Shown: positions 11,521 through 20,601, counted from the stretch's first letter. The stretch is 64,000 bases of DNA from Flavobacterium seoulense (GCF_000695795.1 NZ_JNCA01000009.1:1-64000); one strand, 5' to 3'. Notes: generated by a model from the letters alone, not told the origin. Numbers and translations: made by a program.

Positions 11521-12363
11521 TTAATTATTATTGTTTTGTTGTAAAATCTTAATATCCGATATGCGGTCTGCAAAGAAACTACTTTTTTCTGGATATTTCA
11601 AAATTAATATTTCATATGCCTGAATCGCTTTTTGATATTTTTTTTGTTCTAAATATACCTTGGCCAAAGTTTCAGTCATCAATGAGCTGGTGTCTTCTTT
11701 ATTGATGTCTATTGTTATGGATGTAGTTCCGGGTTTTATTGGGGAAATCTTCGGGTTGTTTTCAATAAACCTGTTGATTATAGATTCTTTTTTCTTTTTA
11801 AGTTCCTCTTCTTGGTTTGCGTTTTTCGAATTCGAATTAGCTTCAGATGTTCTGTCAATAGGCTGAATTCTGGAAAGTTGAAGCCATTCCTGAAAAGAAT
11901 GTGTTTCGTTTTTAGAAAATTCTAAAGGTTTGCCTAATTCTAATTTTTCTTCAGCAGTATTTATTGTTGATGAAGTTTCAGTTTCATTATCCTGATTAAT
12001 TTCTGATAATGAAAAATCTTCAATTATTTCTACAGCTTTTTCCTGAATAACTTCGATGCTGTCAACTACATTAATTGATAATAGTTCGTTAGCTTTCTTT
12101 TCGAATAATGCTTTTTGGATAGCATTAAATTCTTCTGAACTGATAAAATCAAATAAAATAGCTCTGTCGGTAGTATGCGCCGCCGTAACTTTTAATGCCG
12201 AATTGTACTTAAAACTATTTTCATTGTAAAGTCCTTTTAGCCGTAAGGCTCTTGCACTTTGAAAATAAGGAAACTCATCCAATACCTTATCTAAAGCAAG
12301 TGTTTGCTTTTCGGTAATTGTATTGGGTTTGTTAATTAAATAAGTATAATCGGTTACGTTCAT
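11521..12363 (-). CDS. TPR-like protein of unknown function
   Basis: The 280-aa protein has no signal peptide. Its C-terminus (about 235-275; TLAKVYLEQKKYQKAIQAYE) is a tetratricopeptide-like helix pair. The middle (about 110-200) is acidic and low in complexity. It sits between the LptE-like gene and secG on the same strand, with a 52-nt gap upstream and 3 nt downstream, which suggests an envelope-biogenesis operon. The specific role is not recognised. Confidence 0.7.
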   Translation of the reverse strand: MNVTDYTYLINKPNTITEKQTLALDKVLDEFPYFQSARALRLKGLYNENSFKYNSALKVTAAHTTDRAILFDFISSEEFNAIQKALFEKKANELLSINVVDSIEVIQEKAVEIIEDFSLSEINQDNETETSSTINTAEEKLELGKPLEFSKNETHSFQEWLQLSRIQPIDRTSEANSNSKNANQEEELKKKKESIINRFIENNPKISPIKPGTTSITIDINKEDTSSLMTETLAKVYLEQKKYQKAIQAYEILILKYPEKSSFFADRISDIKILQQNNNN

Positions 12364-12415
12364 AAGGTTTGTTTGGTTATTTGGTTATTTGATTGTCGAA
12401 TAACCGAATCAACAT

Positions 12416-12919
12416 TTACCATTTGGCTAATGATTCATTAAAAATATCCTGCGTAATTCTTTCAAAAATTTCATCCAGCGCAGTAGTTAAAACAGCACCT
12501 TGCAATTGTGCAGCCGCAGGGAAATCATAATAGAATTCAAATGTTTTTTCAAAATCATCAGATTCTTTTTTTCTATTCATAAAACGCACATTCACTCGTA
12601 TTTTTAATCGGTTTTGAGAAGCCTGTTGATCGGCAGTAGCAGTCATTGGACTAACACGATAATCCACAATTTCGCCTTCGTAGGTTAAATCGGCACCACT
12701 GTTTACCAAGTTTAAATTGGTTTGATTCATTAACAAATCCTGTAATGCCAGAGTAAAAGTTCTATCAATTCCAGGCTCAACTAAATCAGCATTATTTTGA
12801 AAGAAATTAACCTGAAAGGTTTTAGCATCAATTTTTCCTGTTCCGGTAAAGTTATAAATTCCGCAACCACTCAACATAAAAAGAGTGATTAGTGCAAAAA
12901 GTGAATATATTTTTTTCAT
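12416..12919 (-). CDS. lptE: LptE-like LPS-assembly lipoprotein
   Basis: The chosen ATG gives a 167-aa protein starting MKKIYSLFALITLF and a lipobox ending LSGC. A 23-codon upstream extension is possible, but it would translate a repetitive spacer and bury the signal peptide, so it was rejected. The rest (ADLTYEGEIVDYRVSPM, then a predicted C-terminal helix) fits the LptE family of flavobacteria, outer-membrane lipoproteins that plug LptD during LPS insertion. It is followed by the TPR-like gene and secG. Confidence 0.75.
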   Translation of the reverse strand: MKKIYSLFALITLFMLSGCGIYNFTGTGKIDAKTFQVNFFQNNADLVEPGIDRTFTLALQDLLMNQTNLNLVNSGADLTYEGEIVDYRVSPMTATADQQASQNRLKIRVNVRFMNRKKESDDFEKTFEFYYDFPAAAQLQGAVLTTALDEIFERITQDIFNESLAKW

Positions 12920-12924
12920 GAAAA

Positions 12925-13055
12925 TATGTAATAAATTCCAATTTTTAAACTCCAAATTCCAATATTCGAAATTCAAAAACTCTGTCAAAGATAGTGAATT
13001 TGGACTCGAGCGTTAGCGAACTGGCGGAGCAATTTAGGATTTTAATATTGGTTTT
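12925..13055. repeat. Repetitive intergenic spacer
   Basis: The segment holds AAATTCCAAT/ATTCGAAATTC-type near-repeats and then a GC-richer block, GCGTTAGCGAACTGGCGGAG, unlike the surrounding base composition. The second block looks like a dispersed intergenic repeat, but only one copy was seen here. Confidence 0.35.
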
Positions 13056-13060
13056 TCTTT

Positions 13061-14317
13061 TTAAAGATCGAATTGTTTGATTTTTCGGTACAGTGTTCTT
13101 TCCGAAATTCCTAATTCGTCAGCAGCAGCTTTTCTTTTTCCTTTGTTTTTTTCTAATGATTTTTTAATCATTTCGATTTCTTTTTGCTCTAGACGTAATA
13201 TTTCTTCTTCTTCGATGGTTTCGGCAAAAAGGTAATTGTCTTCTGAATTATTGTAATTTTCGTTATGATTTGGATTCATCACAGCAGTAACCGGCTGCTC
13301 TTCAAATTCAATTTCGCTGTCTTCTTCTTTAGAACCGTATATTTTCTGAATTAAATTTGGATTAATATCCTGAGCTTTGGCTGCGCCGCTTTTCATTAGT
13401 TCCAAAGTCAGTTTTTTTAAATCATTCAAATCACTTTTCATGTCGAAAAGTACTTTGTATAGAATGTCTCTTTCGGTACTAAAATCGCTTTCGGCTTTGT
13501 TGCTATTAATTACTGATGGTAAATTATTACCTTCTGTAGGTGGTAAATAAGTTTGCAAAGTCGCTCCCGAAATATCCCGATTAGTTTCTAAAACCGAAAT
13601 TTGTTCAGCAACGTTTCTAAGCTGACGAATGTTTCCGCTCCATCGGTATTTTTGCAATAATTGTACTGCATTGTCATCCAGTTTTAAAGGCGGCATTTTG
13701 TATTTATGTGCAAAATCGGCAGCAAATTTTCGAAATAATAAATGGATATCATCTTTTCGATCTCGCAATGGAGGTAAATTAATATCTACTGTACTCAAAC
13801 GATAATATAAATCCTCACGGAATTTCCCTTTTTCGATAGCGCTAAACAAATTGACATTCGTAGCGGCCACAATTCGGACATCTGTTTTTTGAACCTGCGA
13901 TGAACCTACTTTTAAAAATTCGCCATTTTCAAGAATACGCAACAAGCGTACCTGAGTAGTTAGCGGTAGTTCGCCCACTTCGTCAAGGAAAATTGTTCCA
14001 CCATTAGCTACTTCGAAATAGCCTTCACGAGTGCTTGTGGCACCTGTAAAAGCGCCTTTTTCGTGACCAAAAAGTTCACTGTCAATAGTTCCTTCAGGAA
14101 TAGCACCACAGTTTACAGCGATATATTTACCGTGTTTTCTGTGTGATAATGAATGAATTATTCGGGGAATATTTTCTTTACCTACACCGCTTTCTCCAGT
14201 TACTAAAACCGAAATATCAGTAGGAGCAACCTGAATGGCTTTTTCTATCGCACGATTGAGCTTTGGGTCGTTCCCAATAATCTCAAATCGTTGTTTTATG
14301 TTTTGAACTGATTCCAT
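13061..14317 (-). CDS. Sigma-54-dependent transcriptional activator without sensory domain
   Basis: From the ATG at 14317 the protein has 418 aa (a GTG six codons upstream is possible). It begins almost directly with the AAA+ domain: Walker A GESGVGKE (about 41-48), the sigma-54 contact loop GAFTGA (about 88-93) and Walker B GTIFLDEVGE (about 107). The C-terminus has a Fis-type helix-turn-helix (KRKAAADELGISERTLYRKI). It lacks an N-terminal receiver or PAS domain, so its activity may be set by expression or a partner. It lies just upstream of the lptE-like gene, on the same strand. Confidence 0.88.
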   Translation of the reverse strand: MESVQNIKQRFEIIGNDPKLNRAIEKAIQVAPTDISVLVTGESGVGKENIPRIIHSLSHRKHGKYIAVNCGAIPEGTIDSELFGHEKGAFTGATSTREGYFEVANGGTIFLDEVGELPLTTQVRLLRILENGEFLKVGSSQVQKTDVRIVAATNVNLFSAIEKGKFREDLYYRLSTVDINLPPLRDRKDDIHLLFRKFAADFAHKYKMPPLKLDDNAVQLLQKYRWSGNIRQLRNVAEQISVLETNRDISGATLQTYLPPTEGNNLPSVINSNKAESDFSTERDILYKVLFDMKSDLNDLKKLTLELMKSGAAKAQDINPNLIQKIYGSKEEDSEIEFEEQPVTAVMNPNHNENYNNSEDNYLFAETIEEEEILRLEQKEIEMIKKSLEKNKGKRKAAADELGISERTLYRKIKQFDL

Positions 14318-14381
14318 ATTTTTTTCTTTAACCACGAATTACACAAATTCATTTTATGAATTTATTATGATTTGTTTTTTA

Positions 14382-14410
14382 GCCACAGATTAAAAAGATT
14401 TTCACAGATT
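14382..14410. repeat. 29-bp terminal inverted repeat, left copy
   Basis: This 29-bp sequence contains two CACAGATT words and is the exact reverse complement of 14839-14867. The pair brackets the GxxExxY gene and nothing else. Confidence 0.85.
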
Positions 14411-14411
14411 T

Positions 14412-14785
14412 TTATAAAGAGTATCTTTTATACTGTAAAGATTTTGTTTGAAAATTTACTAATAATCCAATTTCTGATTTAGCTAGTTTTAAATAGTTTA
14501 GAATTTGAGCAATATGCTCATTAGAGAATTCTTTTATAGCTTTAATTTCTAAAATAATATCTTCGTTAACAACAAAATCAACATAAAATTTATGAGGTAA
14601 GATTTTACCTTTGTATTCAACTGAAAATTCTTTTTCTCTCTCTCAAATTGTATATTATTTTCTTTAAATTCAATTTCCAGAGCATCTTTGTAAACTACTT
14701 CTAATAATCCAGGACCGAGATTTCGATGAACTTCCATGCAAATTCCTATAATTTTGTATGTTTCTTCTTCTCTGTAACCTTCCAT
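14412..14785 (-). pseudogene. GxxExxY family protein, frameshifted
   Basis: The reading frame from ATG 14785 encodes a GxxExxY-type start (ICMEVHRNLGPGLLEVVYKD) but breaks in a GA-dinucleotide run (minus strand of 14635-14644). It then runs on out of frame to a stop at 14549. Translation of the shifted frame restores the family's second half (EFSVEYKGKILPHKFYVDF, then IILEIKAIKEFSNEHIAQIL) through to a stop at 14412. Removing one GA unit would give an intact protein of about 124 aa. The family is related to PD-(D/E)XK-like folds and its function is poorly known. Whether this is a decayed gene, a slippage-switchable gene or a sequence error cannot be told here. Confidence 0.85.
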
Positions 14786-14838
14786 GTGTATTTGTTTTTT
14801 CTTTGTCGCAGATTTTTAGGATTAATAAGGATTTTAAG

Positions 14839-14867
14839 AATCTGTGAAAATCTTTTTAATCTGTGGC
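14839..14867. repeat. 29-bp terminal inverted repeat, right copy
   Basis: This is the exact reverse complement of 14382-14410. It lies between the GxxExxY start and the end of miaB. A degraded extra copy of the same words (GCAGATTTTTAGGATT) lies just inside it. Confidence 0.85.
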
Positions 14868-14874
14868 AAAACTT

Positions 14875-16320
14875 TTAATTCATTTCAGAATACCCTATCG
14901 CTTCGCCTTTTAGGGTTCCGCTGGTGCAACTTGTAATTTTTACATTTACAAAATCACCTATTTTATAATTTTCTTTTGGGAAAACTACGGTGATACTTTG
15001 AGAATTTCTACCTGAGAATTCGTCTTTTGATTTTTTAGAAACCTTTTCGATTAATACTTCTACCGTTTTTCCTATAAATTCTTCAGAACGGAACCAGGCG
15101 TGTTTTTGCTGTAAATCGACAATTTCCTGTAATCTTCTTGCTTTGTCTTCATCGGTTACATCGTCTTGCATTTTTCTTCCTGCCAATGTTCCCGGGCGTT
15201 CAGAATACGAATACATATAACCAAAATTATATTTTACATACTCCATTAAACTCAAAGTATCCTGATGGTCTTGCTCAGTTTCTGTTGGGAAACCGGCAAT
15301 CATATCTTGTGAAATAGCTGCATCTGGAATAATAGTTCTTATTTTATCAATAAGAGTCATGTATTCTTCACGAGAATGCAAACGATTCATTTCTTTCAGA
15401 ATTCGGTTACTTCCTGATTGTACAGGCAAGTGAATGTGCTTACAAATGTTTTGGTGTTTCGCAATTACATGCAAAATACTTTCGTGCATATCCTGTGGAT
15501 TAGAAGTCGAAAAACGAATACGCATTTTAGGAAATCCAACAGCGACCATTTCTAATAATTGATCAAAATCTACCGCAGTGGCTTTTTGCATTTCGCTGGC
15601 GTTTACGAAATCTTTTTTTAGTCCGCCGCCATACCATAAATAGCTATCAACATTTTGTCCTAAAAGTGTAATTTCTTTATATCCATTATCCCATAAATTC
15701 TGAATTTCAGACATGATACTTTGTGGTTCACGACTACGCTCCCGACCACGGGTAAAAGGAACTACACAAAAAGTGCACATATTATCACAACCACGAGTGA
15801 TGGAAACCAAAGCTGTAATTCCGTTACTCATTAATCTCACGGGTGAAATATCACCATAAGTTTCTTCTTTTGATAAAATTACATTGATAGCGTCACGACC
15901 TTCTTCAACTTCGGCTAATAAATTTGGTAAATCTTTATAAGCATCAGGTCCAACTACTAAATCAACTATTTTTTCTTCTTCCAGAAACTGACTTTTTAAA
16001 CGTTCAGCCATGCAGCCTAAAACGCCCACTTTCATTTTCGGATTCGTACGTTTTACGGCATTGTATTTTTCTAAACGTTTACGAATAGTTTGTTCGGCCT
16101 TATCACGAATAGAACAGGTGTTTACCAAAACCAAATCGGCTTCTTCTAAAACGGAAGTGGTGTTGTATCCTCCATCAGATAAAATGGAAGCTACCACTTC
16201 ACTGTCTGAAAAATTCATCGCACAGCCATAACTTTCAATAAAGAGTTTTTTAGTATTCTCAGGTTTGTTTTCTAGTACAAGACTTTCGCCTTGTTTGCTC
16301 TCTTCAATAATCTTTTCCAT
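14875..16320 (-). CDS. miaB: tRNA-2-methylthio-N6-dimethylallyladenosine synthase MiaB
   Basis: The 481-aa radical-SAM methylthiotransferase has N-terminal UPF0004 cysteines C33, C69 and C103 for one 4Fe-4S cluster. The radical-SAM triad C178-xxx-C182-xx-C185 binds the second. A TRAM-type domain lies at the C-terminus (about 415-480). It converts i6A37 to ms2i6A37 in tRNA, the substrate of the MiaE encoded in the same window. The 29-bp repeat begins a few bases past its stop. Confidence 0.95.
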   Translation of the reverse strand: MEKIIEESKQGESLVLENKPENTKKLFIESYGCAMNFSDSEVVASILSDGGYNTTSVLEEADLVLVNTCSIRDKAEQTIRKRLEKYNAVKRTNPKMKVGVLGCMAERLKSQFLEEEKIVDLVVGPDAYKDLPNLLAEVEEGRDAINVILSKEETYGDISPVRLMSNGITALVSITRGCDNMCTFCVVPFTRGRERSREPQSIMSEIQNLWDNGYKEITLLGQNVDSYLWYGGGLKKDFVNASEMQKATAVDFDQLLEMVAVGFPKMRIRFSTSNPQDMHESILHVIAKHQNICKHIHLPVQSGSNRILKEMNRLHSREEYMTLIDKIRTIIPDAAISQDMIAGFPTETEQDHQDTLSLMEYVKYNFGYMYSYSERPGTLAGRKMQDDVTDEDKARRLQEIVDLQQKHAWFRSEEFIGKTVEVLIEKVSKKSKDEFSGRNSQSITVVFPKENYKIGDFVNVKITSCTSGTLKGEAIGYSEMN

Positions 16321-16621
16321 TCAAGTTGTTTCAAAGTACAAAGATAGCAGAAATGAAATGGATATGACAAGATGTCAGCTAAAGAATTAACAAAATTTAA
16401 GACATTTAAGTTTAAGTCAAAAAAGTAGAGATAACTATTTTATAATTGAGATTAAATTTTGAATACAAAATGTAGCTGTTTTATAATGTGTTTTTGGTGT
16501 TTTATTCAAAACAATCATACCTATATAATGTATCTGGCAAAATGTTATTTCTTTCAAAAAAAAAATCTAAAGTCTTTGTATTTAAAAAAATCTTCTACTT
16601 TTGTCTGAGAAAAATAAAGTA
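16321..16621. other. Divergent miaB-topA spacer with two promoters
   Basis: The 301-bp spacer has no open frame of note. On the minus strand, TATCTTTG (complement of 16339-16346) with a TTG 21 nt upstream is a candidate miaB promoter. On the plus strand, TTTG at 16575-16578 and TACTTTTG at 16596-16603 form the topA promoter. Nothing was recognised in the middle. Confidence 0.6.
16575..16603 (+). promoter_or_regulatory. topA promoter
   Basis: TTTG, a 17-nt spacer and TACTTTTG match the Bacteroidetes -33/-7 consensus well. The ATG follows 18 nt after the -7 box, so the leader must be very short. Confidence 0.65.
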
Positions 16622-19138
16622 ATGGCAAAGAATTTAGTAATAGTTGAGTCACCTGCAAAGGCAAAAACGATCGAGAAATTTCTAGGAAATGATTTTCAAG
16701 TAGAGTCAAGTTATGGGCATATTGCCGACTTACCTTCAAAGGAAATAGGAGTAGATGTAGAACATGGATTTAAACCTAAATATGAAGTTTCTCCTGATAA
16801 AAAAGCCTTGGTTACTAAATTAAAATCTTTGTCTAAAAATGCCGAAACGGTTTGGTTGGCTTCCGATGAGGACCGCGAGGGGGAGGCTATTTCATGGCAC
16901 TTGGCGGAAGAATTAAAGTTAGATAAAAAGAAAACAAAACGAATTGTTTTTCACGAAATTACAAAGAATGCTATCTTAAAAGCAATCGATAATCCGCGTG
17001 AAATTGATTATAATTTAGTGAATGCACAACAAGCGCGTCGTGTGTTAGACCGTTTGGTGGGTTATGAATTGTCGCCTGTACTTTGGAGAAAAATTAAAGG
17101 CGGACTTTCGGCCGGTCGTGTTCAATCGGTTTCTGTGCGTTTGATTGTAGAGCGCGAGCGTGAAATTCAGAATTTTAATGCTGTCGCTTCTTATTCTGTT
17201 GTGGCCGAATTTACTAATGAATCAGGAAAATCGTTTAAAGCAAAACTGCCTAAAAATTTCAATACTAAAAAAGAAGCCGAAGATTTTTTAAGTAAAAACA
17301 TCGGTTCTACATACAAAGTTGCTGACTTAGAAACAAAGCCAACAAAAAAATCACCAACAGCGCCATTTACCACTTCGACCTTACAACAGGAAGCTGCTCG
17401 TAAATTGTATTTGCCTGTTGGAATCACCATGCAATTAGCACAGCGTTTGTACGAGGCGGGATTGATTACTTATATGAGAACTGACTCGGTAAATCTTTCT
17501 AAAGAAGCGATGGAAGCTGCGGAAGCGGAGATTATCAAATCTTACGGAAAAGAATTTTCTAATCCTCGAACTTTTGCTAATAAAAGCAAAGGAGCTCAGG
17601 AAGCGCACGAAGCGATTCGTCCAACGGATATGTCACGTCACACCGTAAATATCGATAGAGATCAGGCACGTTTGTACGATTTGATTTGGAAACGAACTTT
17701 GGCTTCGCAAATGAGTGATGCTAAATTAGAACGTACCAATGTTAAAATAGAAGCGAATAATCATAGCGAATTATTTACTGCTTCCGGAGAAGTATTGCTT
17801 TTTGAAGGTTTCTTAAAAGTGTACTTAGAAGGACATGATGATGACGAAGAAGAACAGGAAGGAATGTTGCCTGCCTTGAAAGTAAATGAGAAATTACAAA
17901 ACAATTTTATTACAGCTACTGAGCGTTATTCGCGTCCGGCAGCAAGATATACTGAGGCTTCTTTGGTTAAAAAATTAGAAGAATTAGGAATTGGTCGTCC
18001 GTCAACTTATGCACCAACAATTTCTACAATTATCAATAGAAATTATGTTGAGAAAGGAAATTTAGAAGGTCAGGAACGTAATTATACACAGCTTACTTTG
18101 CAATCTGGTAAAGTAGGAGAGAAGTTGTTGAAAGAAAATACCGGGTCGGATAAAGGAAAATTAGTGCCAACTGATATTGGAACAATTGTTACTGATTTCC
18201 TAGTGAAGAATTTCGGGAATATTTTAGATTATAATTTTACAGCCAAAGTAGAACAGGATTTTGATGAAATTGCCGAAGGGAATATCGAATGGGCAAAAAT
18301 GATGCAGGAGTTTTACGATCAGTTTCATCCAACAGTAAAAGATGTTGAAGCTAATGCCGATAGAGAAAGCGGCGAACGAATTCTAGGGACAGATCCGGCA
18401 ACAGGAAAACCGGTTTCTGTTCGTTTAGGTAAATTTGGTCCAATGGCTCAAATTGGCGATGCCGAAGATGAGGATAAGAAGTTTGCCAGTTTAATGAAAG
18501 AGCAAAACATTGGTAATATTACTTTGGAAGAGGCATTAAATTTATTCTTGTTGCCTAAAAATCTGGGTACTTATAAAGGTGAAGAAGTAGAAGTAAATAA
18601 TGGTCGTTTTGGTCCTTATGTACGTCACGGAAGTGTTTTTATTTCGTTGCCAAGAGGCGAAAATCCATTGGATGTTTCTGTAGAAAGAGCACAGGAATTA
18701 ATCGAAGAAAAAGCAAAGGCTGATGCGCCAATTGCTACTTACAAAGGAGAAGCTGTTCAAAAAGGAACAGGGCGTTTTGGTCCGTTTATTAAATGGGACG
18801 GAATTTTCATAAATGTGAGTAAAAAATACGATTTTGATAATTTATCTCAGGCTGATATTGAGGCTTTGATTGAAGATAAATTACAAAAAAATATCGATAA
18901 GGTAATTCATAACTGGGAAGAAGAAGGAATTGTTGTTGAAAAAGCCAGATGGGGACGTTCGGTAATTTTGAAAGGAAAAATCAAAATTGAATTGAGTAAA
19001 GATGTGGATGCGGCTAAAATGACTTTGGCTGAAGTTCAGGAATTAATTGCTCAAAAAACTCCTGCTAAAAAAGCACCAGCGAAGAAAGTGGCTGCCAAAA
19101 AAACAGCTGCAAAAAAGACTACTGCAAAAAAGAAATAA
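16622..19138 (+). CDS. topA: DNA topoisomerase I
   Basis: The ATG at 16622 gives 838 aa. A TTG seven codons upstream overlaps the -7 box and was rejected. The N-terminal Toprim domain starts KNLVIVESPAKAKTIEKFLG and has the acidic DEDREGE motif. The active-site tyrosine is in GLITYMRTDS (about Y284). Several topoisomerase C-terminal repeats (about 590-800) replace the zinc fingers of the E. coli enzyme. The last 30 residues are a Lys/Ala tail like those of histone H1, probably for DNA contact. The enzyme relaxes negative supercoils. Confidence 0.96.
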   Translation: MAKNLVIVESPAKAKTIEKFLGNDFQVESSYGHIADLPSKEIGVDVEHGFKPKYEVSPDKKALVTKLKSLSKNAETVWLASDEDREGEAISWHLAEELKLDKKKTKRIVFHEITKNAILKAIDNPREIDYNLVNAQQARRVLDRLVGYELSPVLWRKIKGGLSAGRVQSVSVRLIVEREREIQNFNAVASYSVVAEFTNESGKSFKAKLPKNFNTKKEAEDFLSKNIGSTYKVADLETKPTKKSPTAPFTTSTLQQEAARKLYLPVGITMQLAQRLYEAGLITYMRTDSVNLSKEAMEAAEAEIIKSYGKEFSNPRTFANKSKGAQEAHEAIRPTDMSRHTVNIDRDQARLYDLIWKRTLASQMSDAKLERTNVKIEANNHSELFTASGEVLLFEGFLKVYLEGHDDDEEEQEGMLPALKVNEKLQNNFITATERYSRPAARYTEASLVKKLEELGIGRPSTYAPTISTIINRNYVEKGNLEGQERNYTQLTLQSGKVGEKLLKENTGSDKGKLVPTDIGTIVTDFLVKNFGNILDYNFTAKVEQDFDEIAEGNIEWAKMMQEFYDQFHPTVKDVEANADRESGERILGTDPATGKPVSVRLGKFGPMAQIGDAEDEDKKFASLMKEQNIGNITLEEALNLFLLPKNLGTYKGEEVEVNNGRFGPYVRHGSVFISLPRGENPLDVSVERAQELIEEKAKADAPIATYKGEAVQKGTGRFGPFIKWDGIFINVSKKYDFDNLSQADIEALIEDKLQKNIDKVIHNWEEEGIVVEKARWGRSVILKGKIKIELSKDVDAAKMTLAEVQELIAQKTPAKKAPAKKVAAKKTAAKKTTAKKK

Positions 19139-19191
19139 TACTACTATTTTCCTCGTATTCTTAGGAAATAAAATGTGAAGAATAAAATATT

Positions 19192-20343
19192 ATGATAGGA
19201 TTTGATTTTCTGGAGCCAATAGATGAATCGCTTTTAAGGATGCTAAAATCACTAAGTTCTCAGCAACTGGGAAGTAAAGTGGTATTTCACACTAAAGAGG
19301 ATTTTCCGGATTTAGATAAAGTAAGCATTGCTCTGGTAGGTGTTTTGGAAAATCGAGGAAATGATGTCGTAGAAGATTCAGGTGATTTATCTGCTTTTAG
19401 GCAGGAATTGTACAGTATGTTTCCAGGAAACTGGGCTACTACAATTGCTGATTTAGGTGATATCTTGCCAGGAAATTCTAAGGAGGATACCTATTTTGCA
19501 GTACGTAAAGTAGTTTCTGATTTAATAAAAAAGAAAATAATCCCCATAATTATTGGAGGTTCTCAGGATTTAACATACAGCATGTATCGTGCTTATGATG
19601 AATTAGAGCAAATGGTGAATTTGGTTGCTATTGACAGTAAATTCGACTTTGGAAAAGAGGAAGAAGAGATGTCGAGCAATTCTTATTTGTCAAAAATGAT
19701 TATTGATGAACCTAATAATCTTTTTAATTTTTGCAATATTGGTTACCAAACTTACTATAATTCTCAGGAAGAAATAGATTTAATCGAAAAACTGTTTTTT
19801 GATGCCTATCGCCTTGGGGAAGTTTCTAATAATATCGCTATTGCTGAACCTGTTTTTAGAGATGCTGATTTTGTTAGTTTAGACTTGAATTCGGTAAAAT
19901 CAGCTGATTCCGGAAATTTTGTTTCTTTTGCTCCCAATGGTTTTAACGGAAAAGAAATTTGTGCTCTGGCAAGATATGCGGGAATTAGTGATAAGGTTTC
20001 GATGTTTGGAATATTTAATCATCATAGTTCCCGTCAGGAATCTATTTTGATGACTCAGATTATCTGGTATTTTATTGAAGGTTATCATTATCGTTCTAAG
20101 GAATATCCTTTTGGAAGCAGGGAGAATTATATAAAATATAGTGTGCCAATTGATGAGGAAATGCTGGTTTTTTACAAAAGTGATAAAACAGATCGCTGGT
20201 GGATAGAAATTCCTTTTTCAAACGGGAATAATAAATTAAAACGAAATACGTTATTACCTTGTTCATACGAAGAGTATTTGGCTGCCTGTAATCAGGAATT
20301 GCCTGAAAGATGGTGGAAAGCACAAAGGAAAAATGTGCTTTAA
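19192..20343 (+). CDS. Arginase/formimidoylglutamase-fold protein with degenerate metal site
   Basis: The 383-aa protein has ureohydrolase-fold landmarks, but at each manganese motif the ligands differ. The usual GGxH reads GGSQD (122-126), DAHxD reads DSKFD (148-152), and the late DxD reads DLN (231-233). This would leave too few ligands for a binuclear Mn site, so it is probably not an active hydrolase. It lies between topA and gldK (54 nt and 258 nt) on the same strand. A structural or regulatory role linked to its neighbours is possible but not shown. Confidence 0.7.
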   Translation: MIGFDFLEPIDESLLRMLKSLSSQQLGSKVVFHTKEDFPDLDKVSIALVGVLENRGNDVVEDSGDLSAFRQELYSMFPGNWATTIADLGDILPGNSKEDTYFAVRKVVSDLIKKKIIPIIIGGSQDLTYSMYRAYDELEQMVNLVAIDSKFDFGKEEEEMSSNSYLSKMIIDEPNNLFNFCNIGYQTYYNSQEEIDLIEKLFFDAYRLGEVSNNIAIAEPVFRDADFVSLDLNSVKSADSGNFVSFAPNGFNGKEICALARYAGISDKVSMFGIFNHHSSRQESILMTQIIWYFIEGYHYRSKEYPFGSRENYIKYSVPIDEEMLVFYKSDKTDRWWIEIPFSNGNNKLKRNTLLPCSYEEYLAACNQELPERWWKAQRKNVL

Positions 20344-20420
20344 AGCTGTGTTTGTTAGTAGTTAATAGTTCGTTTTAATTAATTTTATTTGGAATTTGTG
20401 TAGTTGTTAAATTGCGATTC

Positions 20421-20470
20421 GTCGATAAAATATGTTTTTAATCGTATTTTTATGCATTTTGTCGATAAAA
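20421..20470 (+). promoter_or_regulatory. Direct repeats upstream of gldK
   Basis: GTCGATAAAA occurs at 20421-20430 and again at 20461-20470, exactly 40 bp apart (about four helical turns), with partly conserved flanks (TGC..TT before each). The second copy ends 6 bp before the expected -33 position of the candidate gldK promoter, as an activator site would. Confidence 0.45.
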
Positions 20471-20496
20471 AGTTTTTTTTATAATTTATTTAACTC

Positions 20497-20504
20497 TACT
20501 TTTG
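20497..20504 (+). promoter_or_regulatory. Candidate gldK -7 box
   Basis: TACTTTTG fits TAnnTTTG. The -33 position holds only a T run. The ATG of gldK is 98 nt downstream of the box, leaving a long AT-rich leader. Confidence 0.45.
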
Positions 20505-20601
20505 GGTGAGTATTTAATTAGAGAAAAAAAATATTGTTTTATTAATAAATAATAAATACGTTTACATACATAAAAATAAAGAATAAATAACCCGAAATTA
20601 T

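Noticed and set aside
12920..12988. An upstream ATG would lengthen the LptE-like protein by 23 residues.
   Set aside because: The extension translates a repetitive AT-rich spacer and would place the lipoprotein signal inside the protein.
14549..14785. A 78-aa open frame that could be read as a complete small protein.
   Set aside because: Its last third is out-of-frame translation. The family's true second half continues in another frame to 14412, so it is a frameshifted GxxExxY gene.
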